A stretch of 64,000 bases of DNA from Hymenobacter latericoloratus (GCF_014199535.1 NZ_JACHNV010000003.1:864366-928365), one strand, 5' to 3'; positions 8,906 to 17,829 are shown, numbered from the stretch's first letter. Notes: generated from the sequence alone by a model not told the origin. Numbers and translations: made by a program.

Positions 8906-9442
8906 ATGATTGATACTCCCCGCCTCCAGCTGCTGCCCTGTGCTCCGGTGCACTTCGCGGCCCTGCTGCGCCACGACCTCGCGGAGCTGGCTGGGTTGCT
9001 AAACGTGCGGCCGGAGCCGGATTGGCTGCGGCAGGATGAGGTGTGGGACATTCTGCCGCAGGCCGAGCGTTTCCGGCGCAAGCACCCCGAGGCCGCCGCG
9101 TGGTGGCTATACTTTTTCGTGCACCGCACCCACAAGACGCTGCTGGGGGTAGGCGGATTCAAAGGAGCTCCTTCGGCGGATGGTTCGGTGGAAATCGGCT
9201 ACAGCATTGCCCCGGCTTTCCGGCAGCAGGGCTACGCCACGGAAGCCGTGCAGGGCATGCTGGCCCACGCTTTTACTCAACCGGGAGTACGTCAGGTACT
9301 GGCCCATACCCTACCCCAGTCTAACTGGTCAACCCACATTCTGCAGCAGGCGGGGTTTGTTTTCCAGCGGGAGGTAGCCGACCCCACCGACGGTCCGGCC
9401 TGGCGATGGGCCCTACCCCGCACCGCCTACCAAAGCCGCTGA
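8906..9442 (+). CDS. GNAT-family N-acetyltransferase (RimJ/RimL type)
   Basis: 178 aa from ATG 8906, 17 nt after the aspartate kinase stop (the longer ORF would overlap that gene). Opens with the typical 'MIDTPRLQLLPCAPVHF', has acetyl-CoA-binding strands 'GVGGFKGAPSADGSVEIGYSI' and the loop 'RQQGYATEAVQGMLAHAF', and ends 'NWSTHILQQAGFVF'. This pattern is that of Acetyltransf_3/RimJ-RimL enzymes. Substrate unknown. Likely co-transcribed with lysC. Confidence 0.85.
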   Translation: MIDTPRLQLLPCAPVHFAALLRHDLAELAGLLNVRPEPDWLRQDEVWDILPQAERFRRKHPEAAAWWLYFFVHRTHKTLLGVGGFKGAPSADGSVEIGYSIAPAFRQQGYATEAVQGMLAHAFTQPGVRQVLAHTLPQSNWSTHILQQAGFVFQREVADPTDGPAWRWALPRTAYQSR

Positions 9443-9567
9443 AACACTAGCTGCCGCAAGCAGCCTGGCGGGCGTTTGGGGGCAAAGCAACAGGCACTTA
9501 TACCCTTGGCCCAGGTGATAAAACCCGCCTAAATGAAACAATTTTGCCCTTCTGCTCCTTATAGCCG

Positions 9568-9575
9568 TATCTTTG
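9568..9575 (+). promoter_or_regulatory. Promoter of the PerR/Fur-type gene
   Basis: TATCTTTG fits TAnnTTTG, with TTG (inside a TTTTG) 21 nt upstream as -33 element. It lies inside the longest ORF of the regulator gene, which shows that the ATG at 9533 cannot be the start used from this promoter. Confidence 0.6.
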
Positions 9576-9595
9576 CGGAGAATTATTCTTGTCTA

Positions 9596-10054
9596 GTGGC
9601 TCTTTCTACTGATCCATTTTCTCCTACCCCGCCCGACGCGGGGAACCTGCGCACCCGGCTGGCTCAGGCGGGCCTACGGGCTACGCGCCAGCGCCTCGTG
9701 ATTCTGGAAAGCCTGCTCACGCTACCGGGCCACCCGACGGCCGAGCAAGTGCATCGCCAGGTTATCAGCCAGGAGCCTACTATTTCATTGGGTACGGTGT
9801 ACAAGGCCCTCGATTCGTTTGTGGCCGCTGGCCTGACCCGGCGCGTAGCTGCGGCTGAAGGCACTTCCCGCCGCTACGATGCCGACTGCACGGAGCATCA
9901 CCATCTGTTCTGCACCAACACGCAGGAAATCATTGACTACTGCGACCCGCAGCTGGATGCGCTCATCCGCGACTTCTTCGCGGCGAAAGGGCTGCAGAAC
10001 TTCCAGCCCCACTCCTTTTCCCTGCACATTACGGGTAGTAAGGTGATGAAGTGA
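9596..10054 (+). CDS. Fur-family transcriptional regulator, PerR-like
   Basis: About 152 aa from GTG 9596; the upstream ATG 9533 lies before a promoter element and adds 21 residues without family character. Winged-helix part 'GLRATRQRLVILESLLTLPGHPTAEQVHRQV' and 'ISLGTVYKALDSFVAAGLTRRV'; metal site 'CTEHHHLFCTNTQEIIDYCDP'. Family members sense metal or peroxide. It lacks the C-terminal paired CxxC zinc motif of many Fur/PerR proteins. The next gene is a 2-Cys peroxiredoxin on the same strand, which supports a PerR-type peroxide role (inference). The last codons and stop lie in a GGTGA-type repeat element. Confidence 0.85.
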   Translation: MALSTDPFSPTPPDAGNLRTRLAQAGLRATRQRLVILESLLTLPGHPTAEQVHRQVISQEPTISLGTVYKALDSFVAAGLTRRVAAAEGTSRRYDADCTEHHHLFCTNTQEIIDYCDPQLDALIRDFFAAKGLQNFQPHSFSLHITGSKVMK

Positions 10055-10209
10055 ACAGGTGAATGGTGATAAGGTAATGAGGTGAAAAGGCAAATAGTGA
10101 TGAGGGCAGATGCCTTTGTCTGCTGCTAACCTCTCCTTATCACACCTCATCACCGTTCACCTCATCACTTCCTCACCCCATTACCTCATTACCTCTCTTT
10201 TTTCACTTC
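10041..10209. repeat. GGTGA/CACCT palindromic intergenic element A
   Basis: Left arm 10041-10097 is a run of degenerate units such as AGGTGATGA, AGGTGAATG, AGGTAATGA; right arm 10132-10209 is the complementary type (CACCTCATCACC, ATTACCTCATTACC). The arms flank a small core with GGCAGATGCC/TTGTCTGC. The element encodes the last residues and stop of the PerR-like gene and ends 13 nt before the peroxiredoxin ATG. Confidence 0.8.
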
Positions 10210-10221
10210 ATTACCAAACAC

Positions 10222-10860
10222 ATGGCAGTTCTCGTAGGTAAGCGCGCTCCTTCTTTTAAAGCTACCGCCGTTATTGATGGCGAATTCGAGGAGGATTTCT
10301 CCCTCGACCGGTACCTGGGCAAGAAGCACGTTATCTTCTACTTCTACCCCGCCGACTTCACGTTCGTGTGCCCCACCGAAATCATTGCCTTCCAGGAGCG
10401 TCTGGCTGATTTCGAGGCGAAAGGTGTAGCCATTGTAGGCTGCTCCACCGACACGCACTTCTCGCACTTTGCCTGGCTGCAGACCCCGCGCGACAATGGC
10501 GGCATCGAGGGGGTAACCTACCCGCTGGTGGCTGACGCGACCAAAACCATTGCTGCCAACTACGACGTGCTGGGTGGCCACTACGACTACAACGAGGCCG
10601 GCGAAATGACTTTCGTAGGCTCTCCCCTGGCCTACCGTGGCCTGTTCCTGATCGACAAGGACGGTATCGTTCGTCACCAGGTAGTAAACGACGGTCCGCT
10701 GGGCCGCAGCATCGATGAAGCCATGCGCATGGTGGACGCCCTGCAGTACTTCGAGGAAAAAGGCGAAGTATGCCCCGCTAACTGGGAAGAAGGCAAAGAG
10801 GCTATGTCGGCTACCCGCGAAGGGGTGGCGAACTACCTCGGCAAGCACACCGCTCACTAA
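10222..10860 (+). CDS. Typical 2-Cys peroxiredoxin (AhpC/Prx1 group)
   Basis: 212 aa. Peroxidatic cysteine C50 in 'DFTFVCPTE', resolving cysteine C184 in 'GEVCPANW', and conserved 'YPLVAD' and 'RGLFLIDKDGIVRH'. Reduces hydrogen and organic peroxides with a thioredoxin or AhpF partner, in the cytoplasm. Residues 118-133 (GGHYDYNEAGEMTFVG) form an insertion longer than in E. coli AhpC. It follows the PerR-like regulator, separated by a repeat element that may carry or disturb its regulatory region. Confidence 0.95.
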   Translation: MAVLVGKRAPSFKATAVIDGEFEEDFSLDRYLGKKHVIFYFYPADFTFVCPTEIIAFQERLADFEAKGVAIVGCSTDTHFSHFAWLQTPRDNGGIEGVTYPLVADATKTIAANYDVLGGHYDYNEAGEMTFVGSPLAYRGLFLIDKDGIVRHQVVNDGPLGRSIDEAMRMVDALQYFEEKGEVCPANWEEGKEAMSATREGVANYLGKHTAH

Positions 10861-10882
10861 GCGTACTGCTTCCGCAAAACAT

Positions 10883-10910
10883 AAAGCCCCGGCCCGCTGG
10901 TCGGGGCTTT
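10883..10910 (+). terminator. Terminator after the peroxiredoxin gene
   Basis: Stem AAAGCCCCG (10883-10891) with CGGGGCTTT (10902-10910), then further Ts; 22 nt past the stop codon. Confidence 0.85.
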
Positions 10911-10945
10911 TTTTGCGCCGGTGCGGCGGCAGAACCGGAACCATG

Positions 10946-10953
10946 TACTTTTG
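10946..10953 (+). promoter_or_regulatory. Possible promoter of the Kdo transferase gene
   Basis: TACTTTTG fits TAnnTTTG. Transcription would start near 10959, giving a leader of about 155 nt before the TTG start at 11113. Confidence 0.45.
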
Positions 10954-11112
10954 CACGAAGCTGCTCCCGGAGCAAGCTGTTCGTATGGCTACTTACTTCT
11001 ATCGGGCTTTTTTCCGTGGGAGCGGCAGCCGATTTTTTCAGCCCTGGCGTAAATAAGCCACGCGCTGGCCCGACACTTCCGGGCCGCTTCACCTGACACC
11101 GGACCACACACG

Positions 11113-12363
11113 TTGCTTTTTCTATATTCCATAGCCCTACCCCTCTATGCGCTGCTACTGCGGCTGGTGGCACCTTTCGTGCCCAAGGCGGCCCAGTGGG
11201 TGGAGGGGCGGCGCGGGCTGCTGGCTCACATTCAGGAAACTCTGCGCAGTGAAACTGCGCCCCTGGCCTGGTTTCACTGCGCTTCTCTGGGCGAGTTTGA
11301 GCAGGGCCGCCCCCTGATAGAGGCGTATACGGCCCGCCACCCCGGCCACAAAATCGTGCTGACGTTTTTCTCGCCCTCCGGCTACGAGGTGCGCAAAAAC
11401 TGGCCCGGCGCTGCCTATGTGTTCTACCTACCCCTCGATACGGCCGAAAACGCCCGCGCTTTTCTAGATGCCGTGCGCCCGGAGCTGGCCGTATTTGTGA
11501 AGTATGAGTTCTGGTACCATTTCCTCACGGAGCTGCAGCGCCGCCAGGTGCCTACTATCTGCGTGTCGGCTATTTTCCGGCCCGAGCAGTCGTTTTTTCA
11601 GCCCTGGGGTGGTTTCTTCCGGCGCATTCTGAGCCGGTTCACCCACATCTTCACCCAAAACCAAACCTCCGCCGACTTGCTGCGCCAGGCGGGCATAACC
11701 CGCGTTAGTGTGGCCGGCGATACCCGGTTTGATACGGTGGTGCGTACAGCCTCGGCCCCGCCCCGCGCCCTACCCCTCGTCGATGCCTTTACCGATGACT
11801 GGTGCCCCGTGTTTATTGTGGGCAGTAGCTGGCCCGAGGACATGCCGGCCCTCACGCCCCTGCTGCAACAGTACGCCGATCAACTCCGCTTCATTGTGGC
11901 CCCGCACGAAATCAATGAGCACAACCTGCGCTTAGTAGAAGAAGCCCTACCCGGCCGGGTAGTACGCTACTCCCGCGCCGACGCCGCCACCGTTGCCGAT
12001 AGCCGCGTGCTGCTCATGGACAACGTGGGCCTGCTCAGCCAACTTTACCGCTTTGGGCACTACGCTTACATTGGTGGGGCGTTTGGCAAAGGGCTGCACA
12101 ACACACTAGAGGCAGCAGCCTTTGGCCTACCCCTGTTCTTTGGGCCAACCTATTACAAGTTTCAGGAAGCTCAGGACTTGGTGGAGCTAGGGTGTGCTTT
12201 CCCCATTTCCTCGGCCGATGAGCTGCTGACGGCCTTCGGGCCCCTCTTCCACCGCGAGGAAGCCCGTCTGACGGTGCAGGACCTCAGCCTCGACTACGTG
12301 CACGACCACAGCGGCGCCACTGGCAAAATCATGAGCTGGCTTGAATCAAAGGTGAAATTGTGA
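11113..12363 (+). CDS. waaA: 3-deoxy-D-manno-octulosonic acid (Kdo) transferase
   Basis: 416 aa, TTG start at 11113 (no ATG or GTG at the family N-terminus). An N-terminal hydrophobic segment (1-25) anchors it at the inner membrane; then the GT30 donor/acceptor domain ('WFHCASLGEFEQGRPLIEA', 'VLTFFSPSGYEVRK', 'YLPLDTAENARAFL', 'FVKYEFWYHFL') and a GT-B C-terminal half with 'GSSWPEDMPAL' and 'YAYIGGAFGKGLHNTLEAAA', the nucleotide-sugar binding signature. It adds Kdo to lipid A precursors. The last residues (SKVKL) and stop are within repeat element B. Confidence 0.93.
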   Translation: MLFLYSIALPLYALLLRLVAPFVPKAAQWVEGRRGLLAHIQETLRSETAPLAWFHCASLGEFEQGRPLIEAYTARHPGHKIVLTFFSPSGYEVRKNWPGAAYVFYLPLDTAENARAFLDAVRPELAVFVKYEFWYHFLTELQRRQVPTICVSAIFRPEQSFFQPWGGFFRRILSRFTHIFTQNQTSADLLRQAGITRVSVAGDTRFDTVVRTASAPPRALPLVDAFTDDWCPVFIVGSSWPEDMPALTPLLQQYADQLRFIVAPHEINEHNLRLVEEALPGRVVRYSRADAATVADSRVLLMDNVGLLSQLYRFGHYAYIGGAFGKGLHNTLEAAAFGLPLFFGPTYYKFQEAQDLVELGCAFPISSADELLTAFGPLFHREEARLTVQDLSLDYVHDHSGATGKIMSWLESKVKL

Positions 12364-12467
12364 AAGGTGAAGTTGCGAAGAATGCATCCGCGAATTGAAT
12401 TATGCACTCTAATCTTCTCAACGCCCCTTCTCCCGATTTCACCTTTCACAATTTCACAACTTCACCG
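12349..12467. repeat. GGTGA/CACCT palindromic intergenic element B
   Basis: Left arm from 12349 (AAGGTGAAATTGTGAAAGG...) and right arm 12437-12466 (TTTCACCTTTCACAATTTC...) share a perfect 19-bp inverted repeat (12353-12371 and 12438-12456). Supplies the final codons and stop of waaA and stops 5 nt before the rsgA ATG. Confidence 0.85.
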
Positions 12468-12472
12468 CTCCC

Positions 12473-13399
12473 ATGATCGGAATCATTGTTAAATCTACGG
12501 GCTCGTGGTACGTCGTGCGCGAAACGGCAACGGGCCAACTGCACCGCTGCCGCCTGCGGGGCAAGTTCAAGCACAAAGGGCTGAAGGTGAGCAACCCCCT
12601 GGCCGTGGGTGACCAAGTAGAGTTTACGGTAGAGGAACAGACGGAGGGCGCGGGCGTTATTCACCACATCGAGCCGCGGCGCAACTACATCATCCGCCGC
12701 TCGGTGCACAAGGCTGAGCACGCCCACATCGTCGCCGCCAACCTCGATCAGGCCCTACTGGTCGTAACGCTGGCCTCACCGGCTACCTCCTTTGGGTTTA
12801 TCGACCGGTTTCTGGTAACGGCCGAGGCGTACAGCATTCCGGTTACGCTGCTATTCAACAAAACCGACCTCTACGACCAGGACCTGGCCGATTATCAAGA
12901 GCAGATTCTGAAAATGTACCAACGCGTGGGCTACCCCGGCCTGCGCTGCTCGGCGCATACCGGCGAGGGGGTCGCGGCCATTGATGCCCTGCTCGACGGC
13001 CGGGTGTCCCTGCTCTCGGGCCACTCGGGGGTAGGCAAGAGCACGCTCATCAACATGCTGGTGCCCGACCTTGACCTGAAAACGGCGGAAATCAGCGAGT
13101 TTTCTGATAAAGGTGTGCACACCACTACCTTCGCCGAGATGCTGGAGGTACGCCCCGGCACTTACCTCATTGATACGCCCGGCATTAAGGAGCTGGGCTT
13201 GGTGGATATGAAGGCGGGCGAACTGGCCCATTACTTCCCCGAAATGCGCGCTCTGCTCAACCAGTGCCGCTACCACAACTGCCAACACCTGCACGAGCCT
13301 GGTTGCGCGGTGCGTGAGGCCGTGGACAAAGGCAAAATTGCTCTCCCCCGCTACGACAGCTACGTGAGCATGCTGGAAGGCGACGACAACCGGAAGTAG
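12473..13399 (+). CDS. rsgA: Small ribosomal subunit biogenesis GTPase RsgA
   Basis: 308 aa. OB-fold N-terminal domain (about 1-75), then a circularly permuted GTPase with G4 NKTDL (129-133) before G1 GHSGVGKST (183-191) and G3 DTPGIKE (234-240), and a C-terminal zinc site formed by C265, C270, H272 and C278. RsgA is a ribosome-activated GTPase checking 30S maturation. ATG 12473 starts 6 nt after repeat element B, so its ribosome-binding region is unusual. Confidence 0.95.
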   Translation: MIGIIVKSTGSWYVVRETATGQLHRCRLRGKFKHKGLKVSNPLAVGDQVEFTVEEQTEGAGVIHHIEPRRNYIIRRSVHKAEHAHIVAANLDQALLVVTLASPATSFGFIDRFLVTAEAYSIPVTLLFNKTDLYDQDLADYQEQILKMYQRVGYPGLRCSAHTGEGVAAIDALLDGRVSLLSGHSGVGKSTLINMLVPDLDLKTAEISEFSDKGVHTTTFAEMLEVRPGTYLIDTPGIKELGLVDMKAGELAHYFPEMRALLNQCRYHNCQHLHEPGCAVREAVDKGKIALPRYDSYVSMLEGDDNRK

Positions 13400-13627
13400 G
13401 TGGTGAAATAGTGAACTGGTGAGTTTAAGGTTCGGCCAGCTTGGAGGGGTAGCAAGGTGGCTTACGTCTTTCTGAGGCTGGCTCAGCCGCGCGGCGGTAG
13501 TCATTTGCCATCTGCCTTTCCTCGTTGATTTCAAACAACCCGCGAGGTTTGCCGCTTGAACGGGGGTAGGGTTGTCAGCGTAAAGTCCTCCTGAACGACA
13601 CCCCCTTCACCTTTCACCCTTTCACTC
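13399..13627. repeat. GGTGA/CACCT palindromic intergenic element C
   Basis: Left arm 13400-13423 (GGTGGTGAAATAGTGAACTGG), right arm 13606-13626 (TTCACCTTTCACCCTTTCAC). Between them lies about 180 bp of GC-rich DNA with no convincing ORF. It fills the whole gap between rsgA and the next gene. Confidence 0.7.
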
Positions 13628-14512
13628 TTGACACAGCATACTATTGCCTTCCTGGGCCTGGGCAGCATGGGCCTGGCTATGGCCACCAACCTGCTGAAAG
13701 CCGGCCACCGCCTCACCGTCTATAACCGCACGGCCAGCAAGGCCGAGCCCCTGCGTCAGCTTGGCGCTACCGTAGCCCCTACCCCTGCTGAAGCCGTGAA
13801 AGACGCGGAATTCGTGTTTACCATGGTTACCGACGATGCCGCCCTGCAGGAAATCTGCCGGGGCCCCGAGGGTATCTTATCGGCCTTGCCGCAGGGCGCG
13901 GTACATGCCTCGTGCAGCACCGTTGCCCCCGATACCAACCGTCGCCTGGCTGAGGAGCATGCCCGCCACGGCAGCTCGCTGGTGACGGCCCCGGTGTTCG
14001 GCAAGCCTGATGTGGCGGCGGCCGGCAAGCTGTGGCTGGCTGTAGCCGGCGAAGCCAGCGCCCGCGAAAAACTGAAACTCGTACTGGAGCATTTAGGCCA
14101 GGGCGTCCATGATTTCGGGGATGACGTAGGGGCAGCCAGTATCGTGAAGCTCTGCGGCAACTTCATGCTGGGGGCCGCCATCGAGGCTATGGCCGAGGCC
14201 TTCACACTGGCCCAGAAGAGTGGCTTGGAGCGGCAGCAAGTGTACGAGTTTTTCACTTCTACCCTCTTCAATACGCCCATCTACAAAAGTTACGGCAAGC
14301 TGATTGCCGAGCGCCACTACCAACCAGTAGGCGCGCCGCCGGCTATTATCCGCAAGGATCTGCGCCTGATTCTGGACGAGTCGCGCGCCCGCGTGGTACC
14401 CATGCCCTTTGCTAACATCATTCACGACCACCTTTCTACCAGCGTGGCCAAAGGCGAGCAAAACGACTGGGCCGGTTTCGCCGAGCGCGTCACGGAAGGC
14501 GCGGGGCTGTAG
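13628..14512 (+). CDS. NAD(P)-dependent beta-hydroxyacid dehydrogenase (HIBADH/GHBDH family)
   Basis: 294 aa from TTG 13628, the only start that gives the N-terminal Rossmann motif 'FLGLGSMGLAMATNLL' (8-23). Conserved substrate-side residues 'VTAPVFGKPDVAAAGKLWLAVAG' and the catalytic-lysine helix 'GAASIVKLCGNFMLGAAIEAMAEAF' are present. Relatives reduce succinic semialdehyde, tartronate semialdehyde or 3-hydroxyisobutyrate; sequence alone does not separate these. Start codon directly follows repeat element C. Confidence 0.88.
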   Translation: MTQHTIAFLGLGSMGLAMATNLLKAGHRLTVYNRTASKAEPLRQLGATVAPTPAEAVKDAEFVFTMVTDDAALQEICRGPEGILSALPQGAVHASCSTVAPDTNRRLAEEHARHGSSLVTAPVFGKPDVAAAGKLWLAVAGEASAREKLKLVLEHLGQGVHDFGDDVGAASIVKLCGNFMLGAAIEAMAEAFTLAQKSGLERQQVYEFFTSTLFNTPIYKSYGKLIAERHYQPVGAPPAIIRKDLRLILDESRARVVPMPFANIIHDHLSTSVAKGEQNDWAGFAERVTEGAGL

Positions 14513-14520
14513 TTGGAGGC

Positions 14521-14892
14521 GGTGAACGGACTGGCGACGGACTGGCGGCAGACTTCTGGCCGCCGGCCAGGCGTCTGCCCGCCGGCCAATCAGGCAAGTC
14601 TCCTGACTTGCGGCGGCCGGAGGCCGCCAACTTGCGGCCGCACCGTGTAGGCCTTGGCAAATTCCTACCCCCTCCTCATGCACCAAAGGCCACCGGCACG
14701 ACATTCTCGCGCCGGCGGCCTTCGTTATTAAGTTCTATGCCAGCAGCCGGGGACGCCCACACGGCGCGGACGCGAGCTGGGCGCTGTTGGCGGCCGCAAG
14801 TCGGGAGACTTGCCTGATTGGCCGGCGAGCAGACACCTGACCTGCGGCCAGATGTCTGCCACCAGTCCGTTCATCTGTCACCTCCTCACCTG
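14521..14892. repeat. GGTGA-type palindromic element D with long nested inverted repeat
   Basis: Fills the 457-bp gap between the dehydrogenase and the fasciclin gene. Left arm 14521-14640 and right arm about 14790-14892 are about 100-bp imperfect inverted copies of each other (shared GGCAGAC(T/A)TCTGGCCGC, CGGCCAATCAGGCAAGTCTC). The outer edges carry GGTGAACGG and CACCTCCTCACC. A second GC hairpin at 14686-14722 lies in the centre. The core GACTGGCGRCRGACTTCTGGCC recurs in element F. Confidence 0.8.
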
Positions 14893-14911
14893 CCCACCCA
14901 AAATCAAAACA

Positions 14912-14943
14912 AAAAAGCCCGGCTGAAACAACCGGGCCTTTTT
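14912..14943 (-). terminator. Terminator after the fasciclin gene
   Basis: Stem AAAAAGCCCGG (14912-14922) with CCGGGCCTTTTT (14932-14943); on the minus strand it ends in a T-run, 27 nt past the fasciclin stop. Confidence 0.8.
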
Positions 14944-14969
14944 AACCAATCAGGAAGATTGAAAATTGC

Positions 14970-15623
14970 TTAGCTAGCGGGCGGCGGGGGCAGCAGCACG
15001 CCCTCAATGAGGTGGGTTACGCCGTTGCTGGAAATAACATCGGGCGTTTGGATGTTGACGGGCGCGTCGGTGCCATTGCTGACCATCACCTTGCCGTTTT
15101 GCACCGAAATCTTGATTTTCTCGCCATTGACGGTGGTTAGTTCCTGGCCGTCGCGTAGGTCTTGGGCCAGCAGACGGCCCTGAATGACGTGGTAGGTGAG
15201 CACGCCTTTTAGCTTCTCCTTGCTCTCGGGCTTCATCAGGCCGGCCAGCGCACCGTTGGGCAGCTTGTCGAAGGCCGCGTTGGTGGGCGCAAATACGGTG
15301 TAAGGGCCCGCGCCGCTCAGGGTTTCATCGAGGCCGGCGGCCTTTACCGCTTTTACCAGGGTAGCAACGCTGGGGGCCAGCACCGCATTCTGCACAATGG
15401 TTTTGTCGGGCGTCATGGGCACATTATCGACCAGTACGCCTTCCTTTTTGCCCATGCGCGCCGAGTCCGACAGCATTGCCGTCGAATCCACGGTGGTGGC
15501 GCCGGGCTCAGCAGTGGTGGCGGTTTCGGCCGTTTTACTGGTGTCGCCGCAGCTGCTGAGGCTGGCGCTCAGGGCCGTAGCCGATGCCAGGGCAAGGGCA
15601 GTAAGGCGGAAAGTCTTTTTCAT
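14970..15623 (-). CDS. Fasciclin-domain lipoprotein
   Basis: 217 aa. Signal peptide with lipobox (LSASLSSC, Cys about 26), a Thr/Ala-rich spacer to about residue 70, then one FAS1 domain (about 80-212) with its two conserved boxes: 'YTVFAPTNAAFDKLPNGAL' and 'VLTYHVIQGRLLAQDL ... NGVTHLIEGVLLPP'. FAS1 domains mediate adhesion; this protein should sit on the periplasmic or surface face of a membrane via its lipid. No partner gene adjacent. Confidence 0.92.
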   Translation of the reverse strand: MKKTFRLTALALASATALSASLSSCGDTSKTAETATTAEPGATTVDSTAMLSDSARMGKKEGVLVDNVPMTPDKTIVQNAVLAPSVATLVKAVKAAGLDETLSGAGPYTVFAPTNAAFDKLPNGALAGLMKPESKEKLKGVLTYHVIQGRLLAQDLRDGQELTTVNGEKIKISVQNGKVMVSNGTDAPVNIQTPDVISSNGVTHLIEGVLLPPPPAS

Positions 15624-15732
15624 AAGACGCGAAACAGGGTGTTAGAGGGAGAGATGGAAAAAGAGCAAGCCAAATAGGTGCTATGCTTACGGCCTAAAGC
15701 TATATCCGGATGCCGCTCGCACTCAAATTGGC

Positions 15733-15740
15733 TACCTTTG
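15733..15740 (+). promoter_or_regulatory. Promoter -7 element of the cyclophilin gene
   Basis: TACCTTTG matches TAnnTTTG; expected leader about 65 nt. No good -33 TTG. Confidence 0.5.
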
Positions 15741-15810
15741 CGGCTTCCTGCTGTACCCACCTGCTGGCCGGGCGCGTATAGGAGGCCATTCCACCTACTT
15801 TTTACAGACG

Positions 15811-16269
15811 ATGAAAACTGCCGAAATCCACACCAACAAAGGCGTGATGAAAGTGGAGTTCTACGAGAAGGACGCTCCCAACACGGTTAAAAACTTCACG
15901 GACCTGGCCCAGCAGGGCTTCTACGACGGGCTGAAGTTTCACCGCGTAATTCCCAACTTCGTGATTCAGGGCGGCTGCCCCAACTCCCGCGACGGCGCCA
16001 AGGGCACGCCCGGCACCGGCGGCCCCGGCTACAAGATTGACTGCGAGCTGAACGGCGAAAACCAATACCACGAGCGCGGCGCCCTGAGCATGGCCCACGC
16101 CGGCCGCAACACCGGGGGCTCGCAGTTCTTTATCTGCCACTCCCGCGACAACACTGCCCACCTCGACCGCAACCACACCGTGTTCGGTAAAGTGGTAGAA
16201 GGCCAGGACATCATCGACCAAATCAAAGCCAACGATACCATCGAGAAAATCGTGGTGAACGAGGCCTAA
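15811..16269 (+). CDS. Cyclophilin-type peptidyl-prolyl cis-trans isomerase
   Basis: 152 aa, no signal peptide, so cytoplasmic (PpiB type). Family motifs '[22 protein letters not shown]' with the catalytic Arg (R of FHR), '[21 protein letters not shown]' and '[15 protein letters not shown]'. Catalyses proline isomerisation in folding. Monocistronic: own promoter at 15733 and terminator at 16291. Confidence 0.97.
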   Translation: MKTAEIHTNKGVMKVEFYEKDAPNTVKNFTDLAQQGFYDGLKFHRVIPNFVIQGGCPNSRDGAKGTPGTGGPGYKIDCELNGENQYHERGALSMAHAGRNTGGSQFFICHSRDNTAHLDRNHTVFGKVVEGQDIIDQIKANDTIEKIVVNEA

Positions 16270-16290
16270 GCGCTAGTCAAGCCCAAGATA

Positions 16291-16321
16291 AAGGCCGTCT
16301 GCTTTCGTAGCAGACGGCCTT
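16291..16321 (+). terminator. Terminator after the cyclophilin gene
   Basis: 13-bp perfect stem (16291-16303 with 16309-16321) around a 5-nt loop, followed by TTGTT. Confidence 0.85.
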
Positions 16322-16456
16322 TGTTATGTATGCGCGGCGACCCTCCTCCCTACCCCCACCCGCGGCCCTACCCCTTGGCCCAACTCGTCGTCCTATAAAC
16401 TGTTGTAGCTTGCCTCTGCTGCGGCCCGGCGTACTCCCGGGCGGGCTTTCCATCTA

Positions 16457-17764
16457 ATGAAAAAACTTGCTTCTAACCTTACGTTTCAGGTTCTCACCGC
16501 TATTGCGCTGGGTGTGCTCGTCGGGGCTATATTTCCCGACTTTGGAGCGGCGCTCAAACCCATCGGCGGCACGTTCATTAACCTCATCAAAATGCTCATC
16601 ACTCCCATCATCTTCCTGACGGTGGTGCTGGGCATAGGCGGCATGGGCGACCTGAAGAAGGTAGGGCGGGTAGGCGGCAAAGCACTGCTGTACTTCGAGC
16701 TTGTAACCACGCTGGCCCTGGTTATTGGCATAACGGCGGCTAACCTGGCTGACCCCGGTGCCGGCATTGACGCCCGCGCCTCGGTAGCTACCCAGAGCGC
16801 TGCGCAAGCCGCTGAAGCCTCGAAATACACCGCCCAAGCCACCAGCGGCGAGGGTATGCACTGGGTTGATTTCGTGACCCACATTGTGCCCCACAGCGTG
16901 GTAGGCGCTTTTGCCGAGGGCGAGGTACTGCAGGTGCTGCTCTTTGCCGTGCTGTTCGGATTTGCTGTCAGCCGCATGCCCCAGGAAGTGGGCGGGCCGC
17001 TGCTAAAAACCTTCGACCGACTTTCGCACGCTATGTTCGGGGTACTGGCTCTGGTTATGAAGCTGGCGCCCATCGGGGCGTTCGGGGGCATGGCGTTTAC
17101 CATTGGCAAATACGGGTTGCACACCCTGCTGCCGCTGGGCAAGCTGATGCTGGTGGTGTACCTAACGATGTTCCTGTTCGTGTTCGGGGTGCTCAATGCC
17201 ATCATGCGGTTTTACGGCCTGAGCTTGTGGCGCTTCCTGGGCTTTATCAAGGAAGAAATCCTGCTGGTACTGGGCACCTCCTCATCCGAATCGGCCTTGC
17301 CGCGCATGATTGACAAGCTGGAGCGCTACGGTTGCTCGCGCTCCGTGGCGGGCCTGGTAATTCCTACTGGTTACTCTTTCAACCTCGACGGCACGTCCAT
17401 CTACCTTTCCATTACGGCCATTTTCCTGGCCCAGGCCTTTGACATCAACCTCACGCTCGGCCAGGAAATCTCCCTGATCGGCATTCTGATGGTGACCAGC
17501 AAGGGCGCAGCCGGCGTGACGGGCTCCGGGTTTATTGTGCTGGCTTCTACCCTGGCTGCTACCCGTATCATTCCGGTAGAAGGGGTAGCCCTGCTGCTCG
17601 GCGTGGATCGGTTTATGTCGGAGGCCCGGGCCATCACCAATGTTATCGGCAACGGAGTAGCTACCTTGGTCATCGCCAAGAGTGAAAACGAGTTCGACGA
17701 AGCCCGGCACTTGCTGGCTCTGCAGGGGGTAGGCGAACTGCCAGGACCACCCGAAAAAGCGTAA
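16457..17764 (+). CDS. Dicarboxylate/amino acid:cation symporter (DAACS family)
   Basis: 435 aa integral membrane protein with about eight hydrophobic segments and the two re-entrant-loop signatures of the GltP/DctA family: '[21 protein letters not shown]' (serine-rich HP1) and '[19 protein letters not shown]' (HP2), plus '[12 protein letters not shown]', the TM7 ligand/Na+ motif (N-x-D-G-T). Takes up glutamate, aspartate or C4-dicarboxylates with Na+ or H+. An unusually polar Ala-rich loop (about 95-135) lies between TM3 and TM4. Confidence 0.95.
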   Translation: MKKLASNLTFQVLTAIALGVLVGAIFPDFGAALKPIGGTFINLIKMLITPIIFLTVVLGIGGMGDLKKVGRVGGKALLYFELVTTLALVIGITAANLADPGAGIDARASVATQSAAQAAEASKYTAQATSGEGMHWVDFVTHIVPHSVVGAFAEGEVLQVLLFAVLFGFAVSRMPQEVGGPLLKTFDRLSHAMFGVLALVMKLAPIGAFGGMAFTIGKYGLHTLLPLGKLMLVVYLTMFLFVFGVLNAIMRFYGLSLWRFLGFIKEEILLVLGTSSSESALPRMIDKLERYGCSRSVAGLVIPTGYSFNLDGTSIYLSITAIFLAQAFDINLTLGQEISLIGILMVTSKGAAGVTGSGFIVLASTLAATRIIPVEGVALLLGVDRFMSEARAITNVIGNGVATLVIAKSENEFDEARHLLALQGVGELPGPPEKA

Positions 17765-17774
17765 AAATTCGCCA

Positions 17775-17810
17775 GTAGGGAGCGGGGCTTGCCCCCGCCC
17801 GTCGGTGCAC
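17775..17810 (+). repeat. Solo REP-type palindrome half (GTAGGGAGCGGGGCTTG...)
   Basis: Single copy of the same REP unit found at the ends of the two 110-bp units, in direct orientation to the one at 17830, with the shared GTCGGTGCACGAAA extension. Confidence 0.85.
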
Positions 17811-17829
17811 GAAACTGGGCTAGTTACCA

